A stretch of 64,000 bases of DNA from Rhizophagus irregularis (Eukaryota; Glomeromycota; Glomeromycetes; Glomerales; Glomeraceae), in contig NC_089440.1 in NCBI RefSeq assembly GCF_026210795.1, positions 3,348,001 through 3,412,000 on the forward strand, written 5' to 3'. The translations under genes were made by a program, and so were the position numbers. Under the pieces are notes generated by a model, which was not told the origin of the DNA, did not search any database, and worked only from the letters and a program-made list of their open reading frames with translations. Positions 35,220 through 46,635 of this stretch are shown here, piece by piece (the stretch's first letter is position 1; every line of letters starts with the position of its first letter).

Positions 35220-35683
35220 GCTTAGATGGAATGTTCCATCACAGATCATGACTACCGCATTAAGGAACTTGAATCAATGATGAACTATGACGGCCCTCCT
35301 GATAACACTTCTTCTCAAGCGCCTGACCTTTACTTATATGATGCTGGTTGGGATCACCAACCAGACCTTGATAATGACAAAAATTATAAAAATAATTCTT
35401 CTCTCTCACCTGCACACATTGATCCCAATTTTTCTATCATGGATACCTCCCCGGATGTCTTCTTCTCCACCCTCAATCCTAACTCAATCCTTACTAGCAG
35501 ACACACTCCATTATCCAATCATGTTAACCTTGGTGGCTCTTCTAATGATTCATCAAAATTACGTCAAGAAATCTCCTCAGTCTTCAGTACTCAACAAAAT
35601 CTTTCCATTCAATTAGGCTCCATCCTTGAGAAATTGGAATCCTTTTCTTCCCTGACTCCACCCCCCCTTCTAAATGATTGACA

Positions 35684-38600
35684 ACCATATCATGATAGGT
35701 GGTATATAGGGACCTCACCCTCCTAATAGTGCGCCTAATATAAACTCTTCAATTCCTCCTTCCCCTATTAACTGTTTTGATATCTTCCCTGAACAATCCA
35801 ATCGTGAATTAAATTTTTCTAATATTTTACGAATTGGTACTCTTAATGTTCGTTCTATAGTTTATTTCACGAAACAATTGAATTTATTTTCCTTATTGCT
35901 GTCTCACCAACTCCATGGTATAATCCTTACTGAAATCAATTTATGATCACCCGCTCACAAATATGTGTGTGAATCTTATCTTTCACAATATTCATTTCAC
36001 AAATGGTTTTCATTCTTGCCTTTTGTCAATCATCACGCGGATGTTAGTATTATTCTTTATTCCAGTTTAGCTATGTATGTAATTAGAAAACGGTTCTATA
36101 AGGACCGGTTAATTTTACTTTTCCTTCAGCTACCAGGTCATCAGAATGTTTACATTATTGGTGCTTATGTGCCTCCATCTAGTGGACTTAATAACAGAGT
36201 AATCTCTGATTGCCATTCCACCCTTATCTCTTGAATTACTGAGGCACGCTCTACTGGTGCTCATGTTTTATTAGGGGGTGACTTGAATGCTGAATTTGAT
36301 GGCTACCTTAAGAATATTTCTTATCTGACTATTTCATCTCCTATTAATCCTTTATTTCGATATTTATATTCCCATCAATTTGATGATTTGTGTGCTTTTG
36401 ATTTTTCTTCCTCCTTCTACCTACATTCCGATCTTCGAGTTCTAATCATTTATCCCGTTTAAATTATCTTTGAACTTTCCTGCTTTTTCAGCCGCTCATT
36501 TGTGGTCCTATGTTTTAGACCCCTCAGATACTTTTAGTTCTGATCATTTTTTATTGATTGCTTTTTTTGATTTCCTTAATATTCATGATCTGCGTACTCC
36601 AAGTTATTTAAAACAACGGTTACACTACCATACTGAGTATAATATTCATGCTGCTCTTCCCAATCATAAGATCCTTTTCACTGCAGAGGTAGATTCTGGA
36701 CTTAAGAAATTTACACCCGCTAATGGCGATGGTCATCTTAACAATAACTGGCATCGCTTGAAATTTGCCTTACTTAACGCTGCCCATAGTGCTTTTCTCA
36801 AACGAGTGATTTCTCTGAACAAGCCTCAAGCAGTTCCGTTTGAATTTAGACCTATTATCATTATATTGGCTCACTTTTTAAAATTTTTTCGATTTCTGAC
36901 CTTTATTATTCTTGGAATCGATTTTTTCCTTCTTTTTGTAGTGAATTTACGGATTTATTTCCTAATCAGATTGCTTTTATTGAAGTCCTTCCTGTTCCTG
37001 TTACACTTTATTCAATTTTTTCCTCCTTGCATTTAGGTTTTCCGAATTTCTTAACGAAATTTCGATCATCTTTGCGAACCGTTAAAAAGTTTATTTCTGG
37101 AAAAGTCACCACAGAATTTGACAATTATAAGCAAGTTGCCATAAAAGCAGCTATTGCCAGACGGAATTCTAATTTCTATAAAGATAAAGGAAAATTTATC
37201 CGCAGTTCTTTGAATCGTGAAAAGCGAAGCATTGTTTTGGACAGAGTGCTTATTACTGATATTTCCGGCAATTCTCAATTGTTGATTGCATCAGATGATA
37301 TCCATAAGGCTGCCATTAGACACTTTCAAAATGTGGTTGGCCCTAGTAGATCTCCGTTCAAAACTCTTGACGAACTCCCTGATCGATGGAAAAGTCGTTA
37401 TACTCCTATTTCTATGATCAACCCAGATATATATTCAATGATCATGGCACCTATTACCGAAATTGAACTTCTATCCGTCATTAATAATTCTCCACATCAT
37501 AAGGCTTCTGGCCCTTCGTTTATACCTTATGAATAGTTTAGATTATTATCTTCTGAGGCACTCCTCTATTTATGTAATTTAATGAACTCATATTTGGCGA
37601 CATCCGATATCCCTGAAGATTGGTGTCTAGCTTCTATTGTACCCATTCCCAAACCTTATGAATTCAAATGTCTATTGAAGAATACCCGCCCAATTATCTT
37701 ATTGGAAACTGCTCGAAAATTAATGGTCAAAATCATTACTGATCGCCTCTTTAGAGTTATGACTCAACATCAAGTACTTACTGGCAGAAATTTCGCTAGA
37801 CTTCCTAACTCTTCTGTCAATACTCCTATCAATATTTTGGATGGTATTATGAAACATCATCGTATTTCCCAAAATTCTCAAGAATTATGGATTTTAAGTC
37901 AAGATATTTCCAAAGCATTCGACTCTATAGATTTGAGCATGTTTCGACTTTGTTTCGATTGGCTTAAATTTCCTTCTAATCTTTCTGAATTTATAATAAG
38001 TCTATTTACCTCTAGAAAAAATAGAATTTTGACTCCCTTTGGCAAAACTGAATCATACGACCTCTTGATAGGAATTGATCAAGGTGAGGTTATTTCTCCG
38101 CTCCTTTGGACTATTTACTTTGATCCCCTTTTGACTGAATTGTCATCATCAGTGATTTCCCCTTATATATGGAGTTCCGGTATCCCTGCAAATATTCTTA
38201 ACATCAATAATAATGATAATGTTGCTGTACCCATCACTCAACTTACCTATATGGATGATTCCACTTTGATTGCCTTCTCTTTGACAGGCTTAAAGCAATT
38301 ACTTTCTATAGCCCGTGATTTTTATTTTTTAAATAATATTACAGCGAAATTTTCAAAATATGAGTTAGTTTCTTCCTCAGCTGGCAATAATTTAATTTCA
38401 TTTCACTTGGATTCAGAAATTTTGGATCATCTTTCTCCTATGAGCTTCTCTTTACAAGCTCTAAGATTATCTTCATCTTTTCGTTTTTTGGATGTTTGGT
38501 TCAATTTGCAAAGTTCCCCAAATTTTGTTCTCTCACAACTTAAAGATATTTATTCTTCTTTTGTCGCATCGGTTCATTTTAAGAAACTTACACCTGCTCA

Positions 38601-39303
38601 ATTGGCTTATCTTCATTCCTTGATTGTTTTACCAAAAATCCAATTCCGTTCTCAAGTTTTGTACTTGTCAGAATCGCAGATTATGCGAATTGCCAATGGA
38701 TATTATGGTCTTCAACGCAAAGCTCTTTCTGTAGCTCGTACTTTTCCTTCAATAGCTTTAACTAGTAGATTTTTTAGTAAAGATGCTAATCCATATGATT
38801 CCTTATGTGAACGACTTTTAAATCGTTTCCTATCTTGGATTTCTTTATTATTCACTGGTTACAAGCAGGCAAATTTGGTTCTCATTATGTTACGAACTCT
38901 GCAGCTTATTTTGAAGTGGCCTTGTTCTCTTGACTTTCTTATAGATTTTTCTCCATGGACTTCCAAATACCATTTCATTAGTCATAATTGGCTCTTTCAA
39001 GCCATAAAATTACTCTGCGAATCTGGACTCCAATTTGATTTTCCTAATAATACTTTCCTCGACTTGATGCCTAATGAAGTGTGCCCTTTAGTCTCTTTAT
39101 CTTCTGATTTGGCTGTTTTGGAAACACGTTCTTGGCTTAAATCTACCCTTTGGTGCTTTTCGCAAATTGTGGACCCATTTTATAATTTCCAATTTACATG
39201 GAGTGACCTTAAATATATGGGTCTTGTGGTTAATACTGGAAAAACTCCCTCTTGGTTTTGGATTATTACTTCTCTTTTCAACTCATCTTCCTATTTACTT
39301 AAA
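35684..39303 (+). pseudogene. LINE copy 2 ORF2, 3' truncated
   Basis: Endonuclease part: ILRIGTLNV, YIIGAYVPPSS, LLGGDLNAE, and an intact SDH in TFSSDHFLLIAFFDF. From 37582 one open stretch covers the whole RT: NTRPIILLETARKLMVKII, LSQDISKAFDSIDLSMFRL, IDQGEVISPLLW, YMDDSTLI. Stops occur in the endonuclease part (for example 35945 and 36233), in the linker and at 37535. The C-terminal zinc region is missing because the minisatellite begins at about 39306. Confidence 0.82.
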
Positions 39304-39309
39304 TGAATG

Positions 39310-40141
39310 GACGCCAGAACCATAGTACCGGCGTTTTTATGTAAAAAAAAATCAAAGAAAACGCCGGAACCATAAGTACCGGCGTTTTTATGTAAAAAAA
39401 AAAGAAAACGCCGGAACCTATAGTTCCGGCGTTTTTATGTAAAAAAATAAAAGAAAACGCCGGAACCCATAGTTCTGGCATTTTTATGTAAAAAAAAATC
39501 AAAAGAAAACGCCGGAACCATAGTACCGGCGTTTTTATGTAAAAAAAAATAAAAGAAAACGCCAGAACCCATAATTCCGGCGTTTTTATGTAAAAAAAAA
39601 TTAAAAGAAAACGCCGGAACCATAGTACCGGCGTTTTTTATGTAAAAAAAGTTAAAAGAAAATGCCAGAACCATAGTTCCGGCGTTTTTATGTAAAAAAA
39701 AGTTAAAAGAAAATGCCAGAACCATAATTCCGGCATTTTTATGTAAAAAAAAGTTAAAAGAAAACGCTGGAACCATAATTCCGGCGTTTTTATGTAAAAA
39801 AAAGTTAAAAGAAAACGCCGGGACCATAGTTCCGGCATTTTTATGTAAAAAAAAGTTAAAAGAAAACGCCGGAACCATAGTTCCGGCGTTTATGTAAAAA
39901 AAAAATAAAAGAAAACGCCGGTACCATAGTACCGGCGTTTTTATGCAAAAAAATTCTAAAGAAAACGCTGGGACCATAGTACCGGCGTTTTTATGCAAAA
40001 AAAATCAAAAGAAAACGCCGGAACTATAGTACCGGCGTTTTTATGTAAAAAAAATAAAAGAAAATGCCGGGACCATAGTACCGGCGTTTTTATGTAAAAA
40101 AAATAAAAGAAAACGTCAGAACCCATAGTTCCAGCATTTTT
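39310..40141. repeat. Palindromic minisatellite, about 17 units of about 50 bp
   Basis: Each unit is AACGCCGGAACCATAGTTCC plus GGCGTTTTTATGT and a poly-A run, with an AAAGAAA spacer. The core is a near-perfect inverted repeat (ACGCCGGAAC/GTTCCGGCGT), so every unit can fold into a hairpin. Units vary at a few positions (GTACC versus GTTCC in the centre, CCAG versus CCGG). The period is mostly 50-52 bp; many adjacent units are 51 bp, so the minus strand stays open for 187 codons as repeats of about 17 residues (HKNAGTMVPAFSFNFFL). No promoter or homologue supports a gene. It joins LINE copy 2 to LINE copy 3. Confidence 0.93.
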
Positions 40142-40264
40142 ATAAATATACGAAACTACAGTTATGGGCAGCAATTAGAATTGCAGAATTGCGGGCTACT
40201 AACCGCAATTCAACTCCAAAATCCGCAATATTGCGGAATTTGAAAATCATTTGCGGACCCATCC
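40142..40264. other. Junction sequence between minisatellite and LINE copy 3
   Basis: About 120 bp with CCGCAAT/ATTGCGG motifs (GAATTGCGG, ACCGCAATTC, CCGCAATATTGCGGAA) that form short inverted repeats; not part of the LINE or the minisatellite. Possibly the end of another short TIR element. Confidence 0.4.
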
Positions 40265-41190
40265 TTAGCCTTCCGCAATAAAGGCTTATCTTGGCACTCT
40301 TCTAATGAAGCTAAAAACCTCTATCATGTCTGTGAGCGACATGGATGTGGTCCTTCTACATGTAATCCTCGACCCACTCGCCTAAATGAGGCTGCTCTGA
40401 CTCTTAGTAATCACAATCACAATTTTCCTCCAAATCGCGTTCGCGATCTTGGTCTAACTCACGTTCACATGACTATAATTCCAATAAACATTCAACTAAC
40501 TCCAATAAATCCAATTCTGGCCCTTCTTCTACCCATACACCTGTCCGCTCTACTCGCAATAATAATGTGAATTCTCAGAATAATGCCTAAATTATCGCTC
40601 AGAACAATACCAGTTCAGACCCCTCCTCTTTACCTTCCCCTCAACCTAAGCATTCTTTACCTCCTGATATTATCGAAGACTTGAAGAAACAACTCAAGAA
40701 TATAGCACAGCAGCTTTGTGCCCTTGATGAAAAAGTCAGTTGGATGGAATATTCCATCATAAATCATGATTATCGTATTAGGGAACTTAAGTCGATGATG
40801 AACTACGATGACCCTCCTGATAACACTACCTCTTATGCGCCCAACTTCTATTCCAATGATGCTGGTTGAAATAATTGTCATCATAACAACAATAATAATG
40901 ATACTTCCTTTTCACCTGTATATGCTGATTCCAATCCTTCTATTATGAATATTGAATACCTCTCCAGATACTTCCTTTTTCACCTTTAACCCTAATTCTA
41001 TCCTTTCTAATAGACACACTTCTTTACCTAATCATGTTAACATTGGCGTCCCTATTGATTCAACAAATTTATGCCAAGAAATCTCACTGGTTTCCAGTAC
41101 CCAAAAAAATCTCTCTCATCAACTAGGCTCCATTATTGAAAAATTAGATTCATTTTCTTTTCCGAATTCGCCCTCTTCTTCTAAATGATT
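40265..41190 (+). pseudogene. LINE copy 3 ORF1 remnant
   Basis: Carries the Cys/His cluster region (HVCERHGCGPSTC), the Arg/Ser-rich linker, the segment LCALDEKVSWMEYSI and the Asn/Ser-rich C-terminal part. Interrupted by stops near 40385, 40590, 40869 and 40990. Ends in the same CTAAATGA ORF1/ORF2 overlap. Confidence 0.7.
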
Positions 41191-41432
41191 TACAACAATC
41201 CTATGACAGGTGGTTCACAGGGATTTTACCCCCTGATAGTATGCCTAATATGAATATAAATCCTTTACCTTCTTCCTCTCCTATTCAATATTTTGACATT
41301 TCCTCCGATCAGTTTAGTCATGAACTTAATTCCTCTAATATTTTACGAATTGGTATTCTTAGTGTTCAGTCTATAGTTCATTCTTCTAAACAATTGAATT
41401 TATTTTCTTTACTTTTTTTCCATCAACTTTAT

Positions 41433-41727
41433 AGGACCCCGGGTATCTCCAAAACAGGTCATAAGTCACACTTTCGGCAGATTGGCCCATTTTTCAGGGG
41501 CTCAAAAAATCGTTTTTTGTAAATATCTCAGCATCCAGTGGTCCAATTTTGATGAACTTTTTTTTAAATTGTAGAGCTAAATGAGGGCTACAAAAAAAAA
41601 AAGTTCATTAAAATTGAATTACTGGATGCTGAGATATTTACAAAAAACGATTTTTTGAGTTTCAGCAAAAAGGGGTGTTTTTGGCCAAAAGTCCATTATG
41701 ACCTTTATATTAGATATCCGGGGTCCT
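41433..41727. mobile_element. MITE family B, copy 2 (hAT-like, 8-bp TSD)
   Basis: 295 bp, nearly identical to 30053-30349, with TIR AGGACCCCGGGTATCT at the left and AGATATCCGGGGTCCT at the right. Flanks AACTTTAT (41425-41432) and AACTTCAT (41728-41735) are an 8-bp duplication with one change. It splits the LINE sequence CATCAACTTCATGGT at a place where copy 1 is intact. Confidence 0.9.
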
Positions 41728-43531
41728 AACTTCATGGTTTAATTCTTACTGAAACTAATTTAAGATCACCAGCTTATAAATATGTGTGTGAACCTTATCT
41801 TTCTCAATTTAATTATCACAAATGGTTTTCATTTTCACCCTCCATCAACTATCATGCAGGTGTTAGAATAATCCTTCATTCTAGTTTAGCCATATATGTA
41901 ATTAGAAAACGGTATTATAAAGACTGTTTAATTTTCCTTCTTCTTCAATTACCTGGTCAACAAGATATTTTCATTATTGGTGCTTATGTACCTCCCTCCA
42001 ATAGACTTAATAGTAGATTAATTTCTAAGTGTCATTTCACCCTTATCTTTTAGGTCACCACAGCGCAGTCTACTGGTGCACATATTTTATTAGATAGAGA
42101 TCTGAATGCTGAATTTGACTGTTATCTTAAATACATTTTTGATCTGACTATTTCACTCTTTATTTTGTTATCTACATTCACATCAATTTGAAGATCTGTG
42201 TGCTTTTGACTCTTTTTCTTCACCTTTACCTACATTCAGATCATCGAGCTCTGGACACTTATTTTGTTTGGATTATCTTTGAACATCCCCTGCTTTTCCT
42301 GCTGCTCACTTATGGTCCCATATTTTGGATTCTTCGAACACTTTTAGTACTGATCACTTTTGTTGATTGCCTTCTTTGATTTTCTCAATATCCGAGACTT
42401 ACGTGCTCCAAGTTATATATTTGAAACAGCGTTTACGCTATCATACTGAATATAATGTACACGCTACGCTTTTTGATCAAAAAAATTTTTTTTACAGCTA
42501 AAGTGAATCTTGGCCTTAAGAAATTGGAAAATTCCAATGGTGATGGACACCTCAATAGAAACTGGTACTGATTGAAATCTACTCTACTCAATACCGCATG
42601 ACGCGCTTTTCCAAAATGAGTGATTTCTTTAAACAAACCTCAAGATATTCCATTTGAATTCAAACCTTTTATTCATCTTAGTCATAAATTGAACCATTAT
42701 ATTAGTTCACTTTTCAAAATTTTTTCAATTTCCAATTTGTATATTTCTTGAAATCGTTTTTCTCCTTCCTTTTGTAGAGAATTTTTTGATTTCTTTCCTG
42801 ATCAAACTGAACTCGTTGATGGTTTTCTCTTACCAGCAATACTATATTCTATATATATTTCCTTGAAGTTGGAATTTTTAACCTTTTGAAGAATTTCTGC
42901 ATATCTTTAAGAACCGTTAAAAGGTTCATTTCTGGAAAAGTCATCCTAGAATTCAATAATTACAAGCATACCACTACAAAAACTGCCATTGCCGATCAGA
43001 ATTCTAATTTTTATGAAGACAAAAGAAAATTTATCTGAAGTTCTTTGAACTGTGAAAAATGAAGTATCATTTTGGACTGTGTACTTATCACTGACATTTC
43101 TGGCAATCCTCAACTTTTAATTGTGTCAGATGATATTCACAAGGTTGCCATCAAGCATTTTCAAAATGTGGTTAGTCCTAATAGATCTCTGTTTAAAACT
43201 TTCTTCGACCTTCCTGAATGATGAAAAAATCGTTATACCTCTTTGAACTTAATCGACCCTGACATATACCTTACGGTTATGACGTCTATTACTAAAAATG
43301 AGCTTTGGGCTATTATTAATGTATCTCTGCATCACAAGGCCTTTGGTCTGTCCTTTATACCTTATGAATGGTTTAGATTATTATTTTCTAAGAAAATCCT
43401 TTATTTGTGCAAACTAATGAACTCGTATTTAGCGTTTTCTGATATCCCTGAAGACTGGTGATTGGCTTCTATTATACTTATTCCCAAACTTCATGAATTC
43501 GAATGTCTATTGAAAAATACCTGCCCTATTA

Positions 43532-43962
43532 TGGTGGCTGTTACCTATAAACAACAATAGTCCAAAATTTTGAAATTTTTTTATTTATATTGTGTAATTT
43601 ATATTTTAAAGTACTTTGTCAAAATATTAATTGCCGCGTGAGCGGCAAAATTTTTTTTTTGCCATATTACATGGAATTCTTGTGGATTTCCATGGAATTT
43701 TTGTAAAATCCATAAAAATTACATGAAAACTAGTCCGAAATTTTATATTTTTATTATTGCTACTTATTAAAATTATCCAACTTTAACCCATAATATTAAT
43801 TAAAATTCTTATTAAATTCTATAAAATAATCCGATAGAAATGTTCAGTACATGTTGCTATATCATTTTATCAGTTTAGTTTTTTCTTTTTACTATTTAAT
43901 TTACAATTTATAAAAATTTGAAGTCACTTAATATTAGTGTGGTTTATAGGTAACAGCCACCA
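43532..43962. mobile_element. TA-duplicating TIR element (Tc1/mariner-like, non-autonomous)
   Basis: 431 bp with perfect TIRs TGGTGGCTGTTACCTATAAA and its inverse TTTATAGGTAACAGCCACCA, bounded by TA on both sides (43530-43531 and 43963-43964). It interrupts LINE copy 3 within the NTRPITLLETA coding segment. There is no transposase frame in the AT-rich interior. Confidence 0.85.
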
Positions 43963-44537
43963 TACCTTACTGGAAACTGCTCAGAAATTACTGGTGAAAA
44001 TCATTACTGATCATTTTTCTTGAGTTATGGCTAAACACCAAGTGCTTACTAGCGATAATTTGCTGGACTTCCTGAACCATCTGTTAACACTCCTATTAAT
44101 ATACTTGATGGCATTATGAAAAGTCATCAAGTTTCCCGACAACTTCAGGAATTGTGGATTTTAAGTCAAGATATTTTCAAAGCGTTCAATTCTATAGATC
44201 TTTGCATGCTTCGACTCTGCTTTGATCAATTAAAATTTCCTTCTACCCTTTCTAGCTTTATTATAAGTCTGCTTATCTCTAGAAGAAATAGAATCTTAAC
44301 TCTCTTTGGAAAGACTGAATCATACGACCTCTTGATTGGTATTGATCAAGGCGAGATCATTTTCCCGCTCCTTTAAACCATTTACTTTGATCCTCTTTTA
44401 ACTGAGTTATCATCGTCAGTGATCTCTCCTTATATATGGAGTTCCAGTATTTCTGCAAATATTCTTGACATCAACAAAAATGAAGATGTAGCTGTACCTG
44501 TTAGTCAACTTACCTATATAGATGATTCCACCTCAAT

Positions 44538-44714
44538 TATACATGCCACCCAAATTATTTTGGACTGCCGTAATTATAAGTAAAATCCCAAATTCAATTA
44601 TGGCATCCCAAATTATTTTAGCACTTTACATAGTAAATTATATATAAACCGAATGAATTATGGCATCCCAAATTATAATTATGACATCCCAAAATAATTT
44701 GGGCAGCATGTATA
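44538..44714. mobile_element. MITE family A, copy 2 (opposite orientation)
   Basis: 177-bp copy, reversed relative to 28745-28928. Exact 8-bp duplication ACCTCAAT at 44530-44537 and 44715-44722. Inserted just after the YIDDST codons of LINE copy 3. Confidence 0.92.
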
Positions 44715-45674
44715 ACCTCAATTGCCTCTTTTTTAACAGACCTGGAACAATTGCTTTCCGTTGCCTGAGATTTTTATTTTTTGAATAATATTACAGCAAA
44801 TTTTTCGAAATATGAGTTGGTCTCCTCCTCAGCTAGCAATAATCAAGTTACATTTAATCTAAATTCTGAAATCTTGGATCATCTCTCTCCAATGAGGTTT
44901 TCATTGCAAGCTTTAAAGCTGTCCTCATCTTTTTAATTTTTGGGTGTCTGGTTCAATTTACAAGGATCCCCTAATTTTGTCCTTTCACAACTTAAAGACA
45001 TCTATTCATCCTTTGTCACATCAGTGCGGTTCAAGAAATTATCACCTAATCAATTGGCTTATTTCCACTTCTCGGTTGTCTTACCAAAAGTTCAATTTCG
45101 TTCTTAAGTACTATACTTGTCAAAAACGCAGATTATGTGAATTGCCAGTAGCTATTACAGTCTTTAATGCAAAGCTCGTACCTTTCTATCGGTAGTCCTA
45201 ACTAGTAGATTTTTCAATAAAGATATCAATCCTTACGACTCTCTTTGTGAACGTCTTATATGTCATTTTTTATCCTGGATTTTGCTCTTATCAACTGGCT
45301 CCAAATACGCAAATTGGGTTCTTATTATGTTGCGAACTCTGCAACCCACCTTAAAGTGCCTTTTTCTCTTGATTTTCTTATTGATTTCTCTTTATGGACT
45401 TCTAAACGCCATTCCATCAGTTATAATTGGCTTTTTCAAGCCTTTAAATTACTTTGAGAGACTGGACTACAATTTGATTTTTCTAATCATGCATTCTTAG
45501 ATTTGATGTCCAATGAAACATTCCCTTTGGTTTCGTTATCTTCTGGCCTGGCCAATCTTAAAATGCATTTCTGGCTTAATTCTGCTCTTTGGTGCTTATC
45601 CCAAGTTATATATCCATTTTATAATTTCCATTTTACATGGACTGACCTTAGAAAAATGAGCCTTGTTGCTAATA

Positions 45675-46635
45675 CAGTCAACTCCCTCTATAGTCACTCC
45701 CGTTATAGTCACATTCTACTATATAGTCACACCAGTTGAATGTTCAAAACACTTTATTATTAAAATCTATCCTATATAGTCACAATCTATCTATAGTCAC
45801 TATCACACCTATCCTCAAAAATCTTATATTAAAAAAAACCGTTTATAATCACAGTTATATAAAGAATATATTAAATAACTTGGCATCTAATAATCGTACA
45901 AAGATGTATTATAGCTTGTTAGATTTGTCTCACTGAAACGAATCGAATGGTGGTAGTTTTATCCTTTTCCGATCACTGGCTGACGGGTTATTCAACAAAA
46001 TGTTAAACATCGGCATTATAATATTTCTTGATTTACGTTTACTGCGTCATTTAACATTTTGCTAGATATCTCGGTACCTAGTGATTGTAAAAAGACGATT
46101 TATAGCTCGTTGGAATCGCCTCATCGAGACGAATCGAATGGTGGTAAGCTCATCACTCTGTGATCAATATTGACGGAGTTATTACTTAAAAACCATTTAA
46201 TATTTTTTAATTTCGGAAATTGATCTAGTGATTGGATTACGATGTATCTTATACCATTAGATTCGTCTCATCAAGACGAATCGAATGGTAGTAAGATCGT
46301 CTTTCTAGGATCAATATTGGCAGAGTTATTACACAAAAACCATTAATATTTTTTTAATTTCGGAAATTAATCTAGTGATTGGATTTCGACGTATTTTATA
46401 CCATTAGAACCGTCTCATCAAGACGAATCGAATGGCGGTAAGATCATCTCTCTACGATTAATATTGGTGAAGTTACGATACAATAAAGTTTTAAGTATAA
46501 TTCTAGTTAAAATTATGTTAATTTTTGGCCGGAATTATGATATACAAATATAAGAAATTTTTTATATAGTCACATCTCTTTATAATCACCAAATATGGAC
46601 TGTCCCAAATGTGTGACTATAAAGAGAGTTGACTG
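45675..46635. mobile_element. Pogo/Tigger-like non-autonomous element
   Basis: 961 bp, starting CAGTCAACTCCCTCTATAGT and ending ACTATAAAGAGAGTTGACTG, with TA duplications (45673-45674, 46636-46637). The CAGT..ACTG ends with TA duplication are typical of pogo/Tigger elements. Just inside both ends are further ATAGTCAC repeats. The middle contains four GAGACGAATCGAATGG-type units (45919, 46110, 46257, 46404), the last three at a 147-bp period. No transposase was found. Confidence 0.85.
45919..46440. repeat. Four-unit direct repeat inside the Tigger-like element
   Basis: Units are built on a palindromic core, ATTCGTCTCATCAAGACGAAT or variants, followed by CGAATGGTGGTAAG and ATCAATATTGRCRGAGTTAT. 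Starts are at about 45919, 46110, 46257 and 46404. Single relatives occur at 24059 and 60558. Confidence 0.75.

Larger units (their letters stand above)
33080..35680 (+). pseudogene. LINE copy 2 ORF1, broken and twice interrupted
   Basis: Same layout as the copy 1 ORF1: P/S/T-rich N-terminus, RRM-like segments (TQIRQAFSRYGNAVKCKLTT, VAIFAGIPKNIKEADLLKIA), the Cys/His cluster degraded to CHVYG with a stop, Arg/Ser-rich linker, then the segment DHDYRIKELESMMNYDG. Stops are at about 33165 and 33449; insertions at 33563-33801 and 34976-35219 break the frame. Ends at the same CTAAATGA overlap as the other copies. Confidence 0.78.
32923..39305 (+). mobile_element. LINE copy 2, 3' truncated
   Basis: Begins with the same 5' leader as copy 1, directly abutting the end of copy 1, so the two are head to tail. 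Contains ORF1 (33080 to about 35680) and most of ORF2 (about 35684-39303). It stops where the palindromic minisatellite starts, losing the C-terminal part of ORF2 and the 3' UTR. Two insertions lie in ORF1 (33563-33801 and 34976-35219). It is the least damaged of the three in the RT region, with one open stretch of 574 codons (37582-39303). Confidence 0.88.

Noticed and set aside
39435-39998. 187-codon repeat protein gene
   Set aside because: Explained by a 51-bp tandem repeat keeping frame; no start context, domain or homologue supports a gene.
39310-40141. CRISPR array
   Set aside because: Units are contiguous near-identical tandem repeats without unique spacers, in a eukaryotic genome with no cas genes.
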